Shown: piece after piece, positions 8,220-16,001 of the stretch
Position numbering within the stretch: the first letter of the stretch is position 1
Layout: each line of letters starts with the position of its first letter
Source: Streptomyces himastatinicus ATCC 53653
GTDB taxonomy: Bacteria > Actinomycetota > Actinomycetes > Streptomycetales > Streptomycetaceae
Reading direction: 5' to 3'
DNA length: 64,000 nt
Assembly (NCBI RefSeq): GCF_000158915.1
Contig: NZ_GG657754.1
Span: 8,509,551 to 8,573,550, forward strand
The notes under the pieces: generated by a model
The model's input: only the letters and a program-made list of their open reading frames with translations
Databases searched by the model: none
Told to the model about the DNA's origin: nothing
Position numbers and translations under genes: made by a program

Positions 8220-9038
8220 ATGATGAGGAGACATCGGCCGGTGGCGCTCGTGACGGGTGCGTCATCCGGTATCGGGAAGGCGGCCGCGCTCGCGCTGGTC
8301 GAAGCGGGTTTCGACGTGGTCGGCACGAGCCGCGACACCTCACGCGTCGCCCCCCTTGACGGCGTGACCTTCCTCGACCTCGACGTGGCCGGTGACGCGT
8401 CGGTCACCGCCGTGGTCCAGCAGGTGGTCGACCGGTTCGGGCAGATCGACGTCCTGGTCAACAACGCCGGTATGGGCTTGATGGGTGCGGCCGAGGAGAA
8501 CTCCGTCGCACAGGCCCAGGGCGTCTTCGACGTCAACGTCTTCGGCGTGATGCGTATGGTGAAGGCGGTCCTGCCGCACATGCGTGCCCGGGGACGCGGA
8601 CGCATCATCAACCTCTCTTCCGTGCTCGGCTTCCTCCCCTCGCCTTACATGGCCGTCTACGCCGCGTCCAAGCATGCGATCGAGGGGTACTCCGAGTCCC
8701 TGGACCACGAGGTCCGCGAGCACGGTGTCCGGGTGCTTCTCGTCGAACCCGCCTACACCAGCACCGGATTCGAGGCCAACAGTCCGCGGCCCGACACGCC
8801 CCTGCCGGTCTACGCGGACCAGCGGCGCGCCTTCGACCGCATGATGGAAACCGCGATCAAGGACGGCGACGACCCCGGCATCGTCGCCAAAGTGATCGTC
8901 GCGGCGGCGACCGATCCGAAGCCGAAGCTGCGCTACACCGCCGGTCCGACGGCCGGACGCGCAAGCGCACTGCGCCGCTTCGCTCCTGCCGGTGTCTTCG
9001 ACAAGCAGATCCGCAAGCTCAACCGGCTGGTCGGCTGA
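8220..9038 (+). CDS. Short-chain dehydrogenase/reductase
   Basis: A 272-residue classical SDR. The Rossmann motif TGASSGIG (residues ~12-19), the NNAG motif (VLVNNAGMG), a catalytic Ser in INLSSVLGF, and the YxxxK pair in YAASKHA are all present. It resembles oxidoreductases that reduce carbonyls with NADP(H), but the substrate cannot be inferred. The start may be ATG 8220 or ATG 8223. The second operator of its promoter ends 21 bp upstream, so the mRNA leader is very short or near-leaderless. It is a single-gene unit. Confidence 0.9.
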   Translation: MMRRHRPVALVTGASSGIGKAAALALVEAGFDVVGTSRDTSRVAPLDGVTFLDLDVAGDASVTAVVQQVVDRFGQIDVLVNNAGMGLMGAAEENSVAQAQGVFDVNVFGVMRMVKAVLPHMRARGRGRIINLSSVLGFLPSPYMAVYAASKHAIEGYSESLDHEVREHGVRVLLVEPAYTSTGFEANSPRPDTPLPVYADQRRAFDRMMETAIKDGDDPGIVAKVIVAAATDPKPKLRYTAGPTAGRASALRRFAPAGVFDKQIRKLNRLVG

Positions 9039-9258
9039 CACCTGCCCGCACCCCAGCACACCCGCAAGAGTTCGACGTTCCGGCGCAGACGCATGACGGC
9101 ACCGTGCCCCCAGCCGTCAGCCGAAGCCACGCAGCAACTGAGCTGCTTGGAGGTCTTGCGGGGGATCAGCGTGGCTCAGCCGTGCCACTACAACCTGCCT
9201 GGTCTTCCCGGCCGGCGGGCTCGTCGGAATGTGTCTGCCGGGTCCGGCCGATCGGCTG

Positions 9259-9855
9259 TCAGCCGAGGCCGAGGATGGCATCGACCAGTAGGTCCGGCTG
9301 CTGCTCCTGCAGGAAGTGACCGGCGTCGGGCACCGTCACGTGGTCCCGCCCCTGCGCGCCTGGGACGCGGGCTTGGAAGATCCGCTCAAATGCGAGCGTG
9401 ACGTCTTCGTGTTCGGCGAAGGCGGTCAGGAAGGGTTTTTCGAAGGCTGCCAGTCCGGCCCAGGCGCGGTTCAGCATCGAGGCGGGCGGGTCTGTGGCGT
9501 CGAGTGGTACGAGCTGCGGGAACTTCCGTACTCCGGCGAAGTGCCGCTCGGACGGGAAGGGAGCGTCGTAACCGGCTGTGTCCTCCTCGGTGAGGACGTG
9601 GGCGGTCTGGTTGAGGGCGCTCTCGGGGCTGCCGACGGCCTACGAGGCGGTCAGGTCGGGCGACTCGGACTGCTCCCGCCAGCGCAGGAGTGCGCTGGCC
9701 GCAGGCGCGAACTGCTGCGGGGTGAACGCGGCCATGACGTCCGGGGCGGCGGTCATGCGGTCGGGCCCTGAGTGGTGGACGTCATCGGGGTCGTCCAGGA
9801 TCCCCTTGGGCTGCGGCCCAATCGCGTAACCGAGGGACGCACGCTCTGGCGGTCT
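9259..9855 (-). pseudogene. Haloalkane-dehalogenase-like alpha/beta hydrolase, broken
   Basis: The C-terminal ~120 codons encode a typical alpha/beta-hydrolase end: AGYDAPFPSERHFAGVRKFP, AFEKPFLTAFAEHED and the catalytic-His region VPDAGHFLQEQQP. Upstream, the same frame is interrupted by TAG at 9640-9642 and by another stop near 9857. The N-terminal half with the nucleophile elbow is gone. It is a remnant of a hydrolase of the haloalkane dehalogenase class, in keeping with the detoxification genes nearby. 9039-9258 shows no other gene. Confidence 0.7.
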
Positions 9856-9981
9856 GCGCTACTCGTGGTGGGGTCGGGGGCTGTTGCCCGCACGACAGCC
9901 CCCAGCGGTGTGGACGCCTCGGCCGGCCGGTCGAGGCGTCGGCCCCGGCTTACGTGCCAGTGTCCCTTGTCGGTGGAGGAT

Positions 9982-10689
9982 CTACTGCTCGTCGAGGACT
10001 CCGGGGGTCTCGTGCAGGACGACGCTGTGCTCGAGCGGCACTCGTCCCATGCGGAAGCTGTTCGCCGGTGCGGCCGGGTCCGCTGTGCCGAAGGAGATGC
10101 CGAACAACAGCTTGAGCTCCTCGGGAACGCCCAGGAATTCGCGGATGGTGTCGGCGTAGAACCCGAGCATGGTCTGCGGGATGCCGTCGAATCCCCGGGC
10201 GGTCAGCGAGAGAAGGAAGTTCTGCGCGTACATGCCGATGTCACCGGCCGCCCGCACTCCGTCTCCGAACACCGGCATGAAGAGAAGGGCGACATGGGGT
10301 GCACCGTAGAAGTCCAGGTTCTCGCGGGCCGCTGCCTTCCTGGCTGCCCGGTCCGAGCGCGGTATGCCCATGGCCTGATAGACGGTCGCGGCGTGGTTGT
10401 GCGCACGGTCGAGGTAGGCGCCGTCGCCGAAGTCGGCGTAGTCGAAGGTGAAGTCGTAGGAGAACCGCTCCTCCTCATCGGCCTGGAGCAGTTCCTTGCT
10501 CAGGGCATCCCGTGCCGCGCCCGAGACGACATGCACCGTCCACGGCTGGGTGTTGCAGTTCGACGGGGCAGCTTGAGCATCTTCCAGCACGCCACGGATC
10601 TCCGACGGGGACAGCGGGTCGGGCAGGAACTTCCGAACGGAGCGCCGGGACCGCACGATGTCGGTGAAGGGCGAAGCCGTGGTGGGCAA
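9982..10689 (-). CDS. Nitroreductase-family FMN oxidoreductase
   Basis: About 235 residues. The N-terminal RSRRSVRKFLPDPLSPSEIR and the AAPSNCNTQPW motif (FMN-phosphate contact) are diagnostic of the nitroreductase fold; residues near DIGMYAQNFLLSLTARG form the dimer/FMN helix. These soluble enzymes reduce nitroaromatics, quinones or enones with NAD(P)H. The most likely start is TTG at 10689, preceded by GAGAGGA with good spacing; TTG 10704 is an alternative. It follows the F420/NADP reductase-like gene by 87 bp on the same strand and is probably co-transcribed with it and the TetR gene at 11625. Confidence 0.85.
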   Translation of the reverse strand: MPTTASPFTDIVRSRRSVRKFLPDPLSPSEIRGVLEDAQAAPSNCNTQPWTVHVVSGAARDALSKELLQADEEERFSYDFTFDYADFGDGAYLDRAHNHAATVYQAMGIPRSDRAARKAAARENLDFYGAPHVALLFMPVFGDGVRAAGDIGMYAQNFLLSLTARGFDGIPQTMLGFYADTIREFLGVPEELKLLFGISFGTADPAAPANSFRMGRVPLEHSVVLHETPGVLDEQ

Positions 10690-10776
10690 AGCGATTCCTC
10701 TCAAGTGTGCTCAGCGCGCGTGATCGCGGCTGTGCCTCATGGGGTTGGTTGCGGCCGGGTGGCGGCGCAGCGTGTG

Positions 10777-11511
10777 TCAGCGGTGGACGGAGCGGTTGAG
10801 CTCGACGACCTCCTCCAGCGTGGGTGCGGATGCGAAGGCGGCGAAGCGCTCCATCATGCGGTCACGGTTGCGCGGGGCCTCGGCCCGGTCGGCCGCCTCC
10901 AGGGCCGGTCCCAGGTCCTCGAGGGTCAGCTCGGTGCAGTAGGCGGGCGTCATCGGCTGCTGGCGCCAAGAGGCGGCCAGTACCCCGGCGTCGAAGGGAT
11001 CGAAGCCGCTCTCGTCCACCAGGCGCATGCCCACACGCCGTGCCTCATCGGAGTCGGCTGCGACCGGGAGCGCGACGCGGCCCGGGGTCCCCGCCGGAAC
11101 GCCCTTGGTCTGCAACGTGCCGGCCAGGGCCGCGTTCCACGCCTTCACCACGGGCCGCCCCAACTGCTCGGCAACCCACAGGCTCTCCACCTGGCCGCAC
11201 TCCACCGCGTCGATGGGACCGCCCAGGTGGGGGAAGTAGTTGGAGGTGTCGATGACCACGGTCTCGCTGGGCACGGAGGCGAAGAGCCCTGCCACCGTCG
11301 GGATCCGCCCGAAGGGGATGGAAAGGATCACCACGTCCTTGCCCTGCACGGCATCGGCCGCAGTCGCCGCGTGCGCCTCGAATTCCAGCGCAGTGGCATC
11401 GATCGTCTCCGGTCCCCGGGAGTTCGCCACCTGAACGTCGTGGCCGCCCGCGCTGAACGTGCGCGTCAGCGTCTTGCCTATCGGCCCTGTACCGATAACG
11501 CCAATTCTCAT
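10777..11511 (-). CDS. NADP/F420-dependent oxidoreductase-like protein
   Basis: A 244-residue Rossmann protein beginning MRIGVIGTGPIGKTLTRTF, the GxGxxG dinucleotide motif of the coenzyme F420-dependent NADP oxidoreductase/6PGDH-like family. The segment GHDVQVANSRGPETI fits the NADP 2'-phosphate loop, and VVKAWNAALAGTL is a typical mid-domain motif. The ATG at 11511 has AGGGA seven bases upstream; upstream extensions lack support. It may supply reduced cofactor, or act directly on a substrate; which cannot be told. Same strand as the TetR gene (113 bp upstream) and the nitroreductase (downstream). Confidence 0.85.
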   Translation of the reverse strand: MRIGVIGTGPIGKTLTRTFSAGGHDVQVANSRGPETIDATALEFEAHAATAADAVQGKDVVILSIPFGRIPTVAGLFASVPSETVVIDTSNYFPHLGGPIDAVECGQVESLWVAEQLGRPVVKAWNAALAGTLQTKGVPAGTPGRVALPVAADSDEARRVGMRLVDESGFDPFDAGVLAASWRQQPMTPAYCTELTLEDLGPALEAADRAEAPRNRDRMMERFAAFASAPTLEEVVELNRSVHR

Positions 11512-11624
11512 GATTTGTCCCTCTTGAAGTTGCGCCACCCCCGAGGAAGGGATGGCGAGGTGTGATGACGGTGCGGCGCCGCGAGGTGTCCCGGCAGTCC
11601 GCTGTGAGGTGAGCGGCTGGTGGC

Positions 11625-12221
11625 CTACTCCTCGTTGTCCCGCTCGCGGTATCCGCTTTCGATGAGTGCGCGGAGGCGGTCGAGTGATTCCTCGTCGGTG
11701 GCGCCGGTGCCCTTGATCCAGGAAACGGACACGGTCGCGAGGAACAGGTCGTATCCCTTCACCGACGCTCTCGCGTGGCCCGCGAGCTGCGCGGCCCGCA
11801 CGTACTCCTCGGTGGCGGTGATCAGGTAGTCGCAGGGAAGGGTCAACGGGTTGTCCGGCTCCTGCTCCCTGGCCGCGGCCATGAGCGGTTCCGGCAGCCC
11901 GCTGAAGGCGCTGAAGTACTCCTCCATGGCCCGCAGCCACTGCCGCAGCGCCTCGGAGGCGTCACCGAGTGGCGCGATCTCCGCCCGGCGGGCCACCAGC
12001 TCCTCGGAGCGCGTCTGCAACACGGCTGCCAGCAGCGCCTCCCGGGTGGGGAAGTGCCGGTACAGCGTGCCGGGCCCGACGCCCGCCTCCTTGGCCACCG
12101 CCTCCAAGGAGGCACCAATCCCAGACCTCAAGAAATGACGCTGCGCTGCTTCCAGGAGGGCCGCACGGTTGCGCTGGACGTCCACGCGCGGTTTGCGCCC
12201 CTGTTGCCCCTTGACGCTCAT
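11625..12221 (-). CDS. TetR/AcrR-family regulator
   Basis: A 198-residue TetR protein. HTH region: RAALLEAAQRHFLRSG, then SLEAVAKEAGVGPGTLYRHF and PTREALLAAV (residues ~22-70). The C-terminal domain ends with the SWIKGTGATDEESLDRLRAL pattern common in TetR_C families. ATG at 12221 has GGAGGGCGC directly upstream. It is divergent from the SDR operon at 12421, whose promoter carries the AAACCGATCGGTTT pair. Which of the two TetR proteins binds that pair is not decidable from sequence; the recognition helices differ (VSKRSMYMLF against VGPGTLYRHF). Confidence 0.9.
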   Translation of the reverse strand: MSVKGQQGRKPRVDVQRNRAALLEAAQRHFLRSGIGASLEAVAKEAGVGPGTLYRHFPTREALLAAVLQTRSEELVARRAEIAPLGDASEALRQWLRAMEEYFSAFSGLPEPLMAAAREQEPDNPLTLPCDYLITATEEYVRAAQLAGHARASVKGYDLFLATVSVSWIKGTGATDEESLDRLRALIESGYRERDNEE

Positions 12222-12354
12222 GCGCCCTCCTGCCTCACGTGATGTTGCGGTTCTGAAAAAGCGGAGGGTGTCTCCGTGCAGGGTCGAGCGTAAAACGGAG
12301 GCAGTGTCCGGTCAACTCGACCCAACGCCCCCGGCGTGGCAGCGCTCGGCTGCC

Positions 12355-12402
12355 TTGCGTGATGAAACCGATCGGTTTACGGTGAAGGAAACCGGTCGGT
12401 TT
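12355..12402 (+). promoter_or_regulatory. Promoter with tandem TetR operators
   Basis: TTGCGT (12355-12360), 17-bp spacer, TACGGT (12378-12383). AAACCGATCGGTTT occupies 12365-12378 and AAACCGGTCGGTTT 12389-12402. This is the same architecture as at 4704 and 8153. It drives the three-gene run 12421-15196. Confidence 0.8.
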
Positions 12403-12420
12403 CTTGCTTTGGAGGTAGCC

Positions 12421-13122
12421 GTGACAGCGATCAAGGGCGCCACCGTCTTCGTCACCGGAGGCGGCCGCGGTATCGGCAAGGAGCTGGTCGAGGAGCTCTA
12501 CGCGCGCGGTGCCGGCAAGGTCTACGCCACGGCCCGTGACCCGCGCACGGTGGCGCACCCCCATGCCGTTCCGCTGGCGCTCGAGGTCACCGATCCGGCG
12601 TCCGTGGCGGCAGCCGCCGAGCAAGCCCAGGACGTCACCATCCTGATCAACAACGCCGGCGCCTCGGTCGGCGCTTCGTACCTCGACTCCGCGATGGAGG
12701 ACGTGCGCCGGGATCTGGAGACCAACTTCTACGGGCCGCTGCTGGTCACCCGGGCTTTCGCGCCGATCATCGAGCGCAACGGCGGGGGCCACATCCTCAA
12801 CGTCCACTCCGCCCTGTCCTGGCTGGCTGACGGAACGCCCTACAGCGCGTCCAAGGCCGCCCTGTGGTCGCAGACCAATTCCTTGCGCCTGGAGCTGCAG
12901 CCGCGCGGCATCGCGGTGACCGGGCTCCACGTGGCCTATGTGGACACGGGCATGACGTCGGCTGTCGACGCGCCCAAGGCCGACCCCCGCGAAGTCGCCG
13001 TGGCCGCGCTGGACGGTATCGCGGCGGGGGCACATGAGGTGCTGGCCGACGACACCACCCGCCGGGTCAAGTTGCAGCTCGCTGCTGACCTGGAAGTGAT
13101 GTACGCGCAGTTGGCCCAGTAG
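12421..13122 (+). CDS. Short-chain dehydrogenase/reductase
   Basis: A 233-residue SDR starting at GTG 12421, six bases after GGAGG. The cofactor motif TGGGRGIG, ILINNAGAS, a catalytic Ser in NVHSALSW, and YSASK are visible. It is shorter than classical SDRs with substrate loops, close to the small Streptomyces NAD(P)-binding SDRs. It is the first gene of a run with an epoxide-hydrolase-like gene 30 bp later and an NmrA-like gene. All three are presumably derepressed together. Confidence 0.9.
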   Translation: MTAIKGATVFVTGGGRGIGKELVEELYARGAGKVYATARDPRTVAHPHAVPLALEVTDPASVAAAAEQAQDVTILINNAGASVGASYLDSAMEDVRRDLETNFYGPLLVTRAFAPIIERNGGGHILNVHSALSWLADGTPYSASKAALWSQTNSLRLELQPRGIAVTGLHVAYVDTGMTSAVDAPKADPREVAVAALDGIAAGAHEVLADDTTRRVKLQLAADLEVMYAQLAQ

Positions 13123-13152
13123 CACGCACTTACTGATGCAAAGGAAATTCTT

Positions 13153-14184
13153 GTGGAAGGTCCGCTCACCCACCGCTTCGTCGACGTGAACGGCGTCAGG
13201 CTGCACATCGCCGAGCAGGGGCAGGGGCCGCTGGTCCTGCTGCTGCACGGCTGGCCGGAGAGCTGGTACTCCTGGCGTCACCAGTTCGGGGCGCTGGCGG
13301 CGGCCGGGTACCGGGGCGTCGCCCCCGACCAGCGCGGCTACGCCCGCAGTGAGCAGCCGCCGGACGTCAGCTCGTACACCCTGCTCCACCTCGTCGGCGA
13401 CGTGATCGCCCTCATCGAGGAGCTGGGGGAGGAGCGGGCGGTCGTCGTTGGTCACGACTGGGGAGCACCCGTTGCCTGGACCGCGGCGATGCTGCGCCCG
13501 GACAAGATCCGTGCGGTGGCCGGGCTCAGTATTCCGCCCATTCTGCCCGGCGGGATGGTCCCGCCCTCGATCACCCGCACCCAGTACGGCCAGGGCTTCT
13601 ACCAGATTTACTTCCAGCAGCCGGGAGTCGCTGACGCGGAGCTCGCCAAGGACATCCCGGACTCCTTCCGTCGACTGTTGGTCGGTGCCTCAGGCGACAA
13701 CCCGCTCGGCAGGGAACCCCGCCCGCTGGTCATACCCGACGGTCTGGGCCTCCTGGACACCATGCCGGAGTCGCCCGCCCTCCCCGCCTGGCTGACGGAG
13801 GAGGACATCCAGGTATATGCCGATGACTACTCCCTGCACGGCGCTCAGGCATTCACTGGTGCTTTCAACTGGTACCGGAACATCGAACGCAACAACGAAC
13901 TACTCGCGCCTTTCCGCGGGCGCGGGATCGACGTCCCCGCACTGTACGTGGTGGGAGACCGTGACATGGTCACCGCGTTGCGCGGGCCGGAAGGAGGCGG
14001 CCCGCTGAGCGATCTTTTTCGTGGCCAGGGCGAGTCGGGCAACACGCTGAGCGCTCTCGCGCCACGACTGCACGACCCGGTGGTCCTGACGGGATGCGGG
14101 CATTGGACGCAGCAGGAACGTCCCGCCGAGGTCAACGCCGCGCTCCTCGACTTCCTCGCCCGCATCGATGGCTCGAATGTCTGA
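13153..14184 (+). CDS. Epoxide-hydrolase-like alpha/beta hydrolase
   Basis: A 343-residue alpha/beta hydrolase. The oxyanion motif HGWPESWYSWRHQ (residues ~32-44), the nucleophile elbow VVVGHDWGAPVAW with Asp as nucleophile, and the C-terminal GCGHWTQQERP histidine fit soluble epoxide hydrolases. Lid tyrosines occur in the region YGQGFYQIYF. Start GTG 13153 follows AAAGGAAA. The enzyme likely opens an epoxide to a diol in the cytoplasm. Its place between an SDR and an NmrA-like gene under a TetR operator supports a role in removing electrophilic compounds. Confidence 0.9.
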   Translation: MEGPLTHRFVDVNGVRLHIAEQGQGPLVLLLHGWPESWYSWRHQFGALAAAGYRGVAPDQRGYARSEQPPDVSSYTLLHLVGDVIALIEELGEERAVVVGHDWGAPVAWTAAMLRPDKIRAVAGLSIPPILPGGMVPPSITRTQYGQGFYQIYFQQPGVADAELAKDIPDSFRRLLVGASGDNPLGREPRPLVIPDGLGLLDTMPESPALPAWLTEEDIQVYADDYSLHGAQAFTGAFNWYRNIERNNELLAPFRGRGIDVPALYVVGDRDMVTALRGPEGGGPLSDLFRGQGESGNTLSALAPRLHDPVVLTGCGHWTQQERPAEVNAALLDFLARIDGSNV

Positions 14185-14221
14185 CCAGCTGACCCACCCC
14201 AACCAGACAGAGGACACGACG

Positions 14222-15196
14222 ATGCCAGAGCGCAATCCCATCCTGATCACAGGTGCCGCCGGTGAAATCGGTGGCGTGAGCAGAACGATGGTCGAGATGC
14301 TGCTTGAACGAGGGCACCCGGTACGTGCGTTCGTGCGACGGGACGACGAACGCGCGCACGCGCTCCGCCAGGCCGGGGCCGAGGTCTTCGTGGGTGACCT
14401 GCTGAACATCGCCGACGTGACCGCCGCGCTGCAGGGTTGCCGACGCATCTACTTCAGCATGAGCCTGTCGCCGTACTACACCGACGCCGTCAGCCTGATG
14501 GCCGCGGCGGCGAGGGCCCACGGCGGCATCGAGGTCTTCGTCAACATTTCCGAGTTCGAGCAGTCGTTCATGACGTTCGAGAAGATGACCGCCCCGGACG
14601 AAGAACGGCGTTCGTGGCTTGGCGGGCTCATCGCGGACTGGTCGCCACAGCAGCGGGCCCACTGGGTCGCCGAGCAGGTGCTGGACTGGTCCGGTATCCC
14701 GACCGTCAATGTGCGGGCGGCCATGTTCGTCGAGAACCCCATCCTGACCTGGCTGGCGCTGGGCCCGCTGAGCAACGGTGAACTGCGCCTGCCCTTCGGC
14801 CGCCGGCGGCTCGCGCCCATCGCAAGTTACGACGTGGCGGAACTGTGCGCGAAGATCCTGGTCGACCCGGCGCCGCACATCTCGAAGTCCTATGAGCTCA
14901 ACGGTCCGGAACTGAAGGACATGCACGGGTTCGCGGAGGACTATGGGGCCGCGCTGGGACGACAGGTCACTTACGTTGCCGAAGAGGTCGAAACCTGGAA
15001 CGAGACCTTCGTGGACAGCGCCCTGGCCGACCTTCCGCACACTGCGGAGCACTTGAAGACCCTGACCCGGCTGGTCGCGGGCGGGGGCTACCGCGGCGTC
15101 ACCGACCAGCTGGAAACCCTGCTCGGGCGTCCGCCGAAGACCGTGCTGTGGGCGCTGGAGAACCATCCGCGCATCCGGAAGCTGGCGTCTGCCTGA
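14222..15196 (+). CDS. NmrA-like NAD(P)-binding protein
   Basis: A 324-residue atypical SDR. It starts MPERNPILITGAAGEIGGV, a Rossmann motif (TGAAGEIG) near the N terminus, and GDLLNIADVTAALQGC is the usual second-strand pattern of NmrA/NAD(P)H-azoreductase-like proteins. Classical YxxxK is absent, so it may sense redox cofactor or act on a quinone-like substrate. ATG 14222 has GAGGACACGACG upstream and is preferred to the in-frame ATG 14168, which overlaps the previous gene. Third gene of the operon. Confidence 0.85.
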   Translation: MPERNPILITGAAGEIGGVSRTMVEMLLERGHPVRAFVRRDDERAHALRQAGAEVFVGDLLNIADVTAALQGCRRIYFSMSLSPYYTDAVSLMAAAARAHGGIEVFVNISEFEQSFMTFEKMTAPDEERRSWLGGLIADWSPQQRAHWVAEQVLDWSGIPTVNVRAAMFVENPILTWLALGPLSNGELRLPFGRRRLAPIASYDVAELCAKILVDPAPHISKSYELNGPELKDMHGFAEDYGAALGRQVTYVAEEVETWNETFVDSALADLPHTAEHLKTLTRLVAGGGYRGVTDQLETLLGRPPKTVLWALENHPRIRKLASA

Positions 15197-15236
15197 AGCG
15201 CAGTCCCTCACGCCGCCGAGGGCCGGGGCTGGTGGA

Positions 15237-15875
15237 TTACGAGCGTGCGACGTTACTGACCGCGGCACGCAGGTCGTCCTCCCCGGCAAGCAGCGGGGGC
15301 AGGGGGGTTGCGTTGGCGGGGTTGAGCGAGTCGAAGAGCAGGGCGATGAAGCGGGCCCGCAGAGAGGGCGCGGTACCGGGGAGGGCGAGACCGGCGACCG
15401 CCATGACGAGGAAACGCGGGATGTCTTCCGCGGTGAGGTCGGAGCGGATCTCCTTCTGTTGCTGCGCGCGCAGCAACAAGGGGTGGAGAGAGTGGCTGAG
15501 GCGCTGGAGAGCCTCCACGGCCACGTCGGTGAAATTGCTGGCGAAGGTGACCAGCCCCCGTTCCTCGGTGATCAGGTCGAGCAAGTGCGTGGCGATGTCC
15601 TGGAGGGACCGGCGCGGGTGGGGGGCATCGGCGGCACGGTCGATGCAGGGCAGAAGGTCCGTCTCGAGGATGTCGTCGAGGACGGCCCGGACGATCGCCT
15701 CCCGGTTGGGGAAGTGGCGGTAGAGGGTGGCGATGCCCACGCCGGCCTCGGCCGCGATCTGCTCCAGGGATGCCTCGCCGGTGGCGAGGACGGTCCGTCC
15801 GGCAGCGGTGATGCGCTCGGCGCTGGTGCGCGCGTCGACCCTGCGTCGGCGGGCGCGGTCCTTCGTAGTTGCCAT
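15237..15875 (-). CDS. TetR-family repressor of the adjacent MMPL exporter
   Basis: A 212-residue TetR protein. HTH: SLEQIAAEAGVGIATLYRHF then PNREAIVRAVLDD. ATG 15875 has GGGAGGAG upstream. It is transcribed divergently from the MMPL gene across a 126-bp gap that contains two adjacent TGATAGnnnnCTATCA-like sites. This is the classical local-repressor arrangement; the ligand is presumably the exporter's substrate. Confidence 0.9.
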   Translation of the reverse strand: MATTKDRARRRRVDARTSAERITAAGRTVLATGEASLEQIAAEAGVGIATLYRHFPNREAIVRAVLDDILETDLLPCIDRAADAPHPRRSLQDIATHLLDLITEERGLVTFASNFTDVAVEALQRLSHSLHPLLLRAQQQKEIRSDLTAEDIPRFLVMAVAGLALPGTAPSLRARFIALLFDSLNPANATPLPPLLAGEDDLRAAVSNVARS

Positions 15876-15921
15876 CGACAGCTCCTCCCTGCTCTGCGAT
15901 GAAGGCTATCCTCCCCCGCTT

Positions 15922-15956
15922 TGATAGTGTCCTATCACTTTGATAGGAGACTATTA
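15922..15956. promoter_or_regulatory. Double operator between tetR and MMPL genes
   Basis: TGATAGTGTCCTATCA (15922-15937) and TGATAGGAGACTATTA (15941-15956) are two dyads. Together they also form a larger inverted repeat with a 3-bp centre. Their position suits repression of both divergent genes. The half-site TGATAG is different from the ACCGATCGGT family upstream, so this is a separate circuit. Confidence 0.75.
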
Positions 15957-16001
15957 CTTCGCGTCTGGTGTGGTCTCGACGCACGGAAGAGGGAGAGAGC
16001 T

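Noticed and set aside
9772..11565. Long 597-codon plus-strand frame
   Set aside because: It is antisense to the nitroreductase and F420/NADP-type reductase genes, which have clear motifs and ribosome sites. It is a GC-rich shadow.
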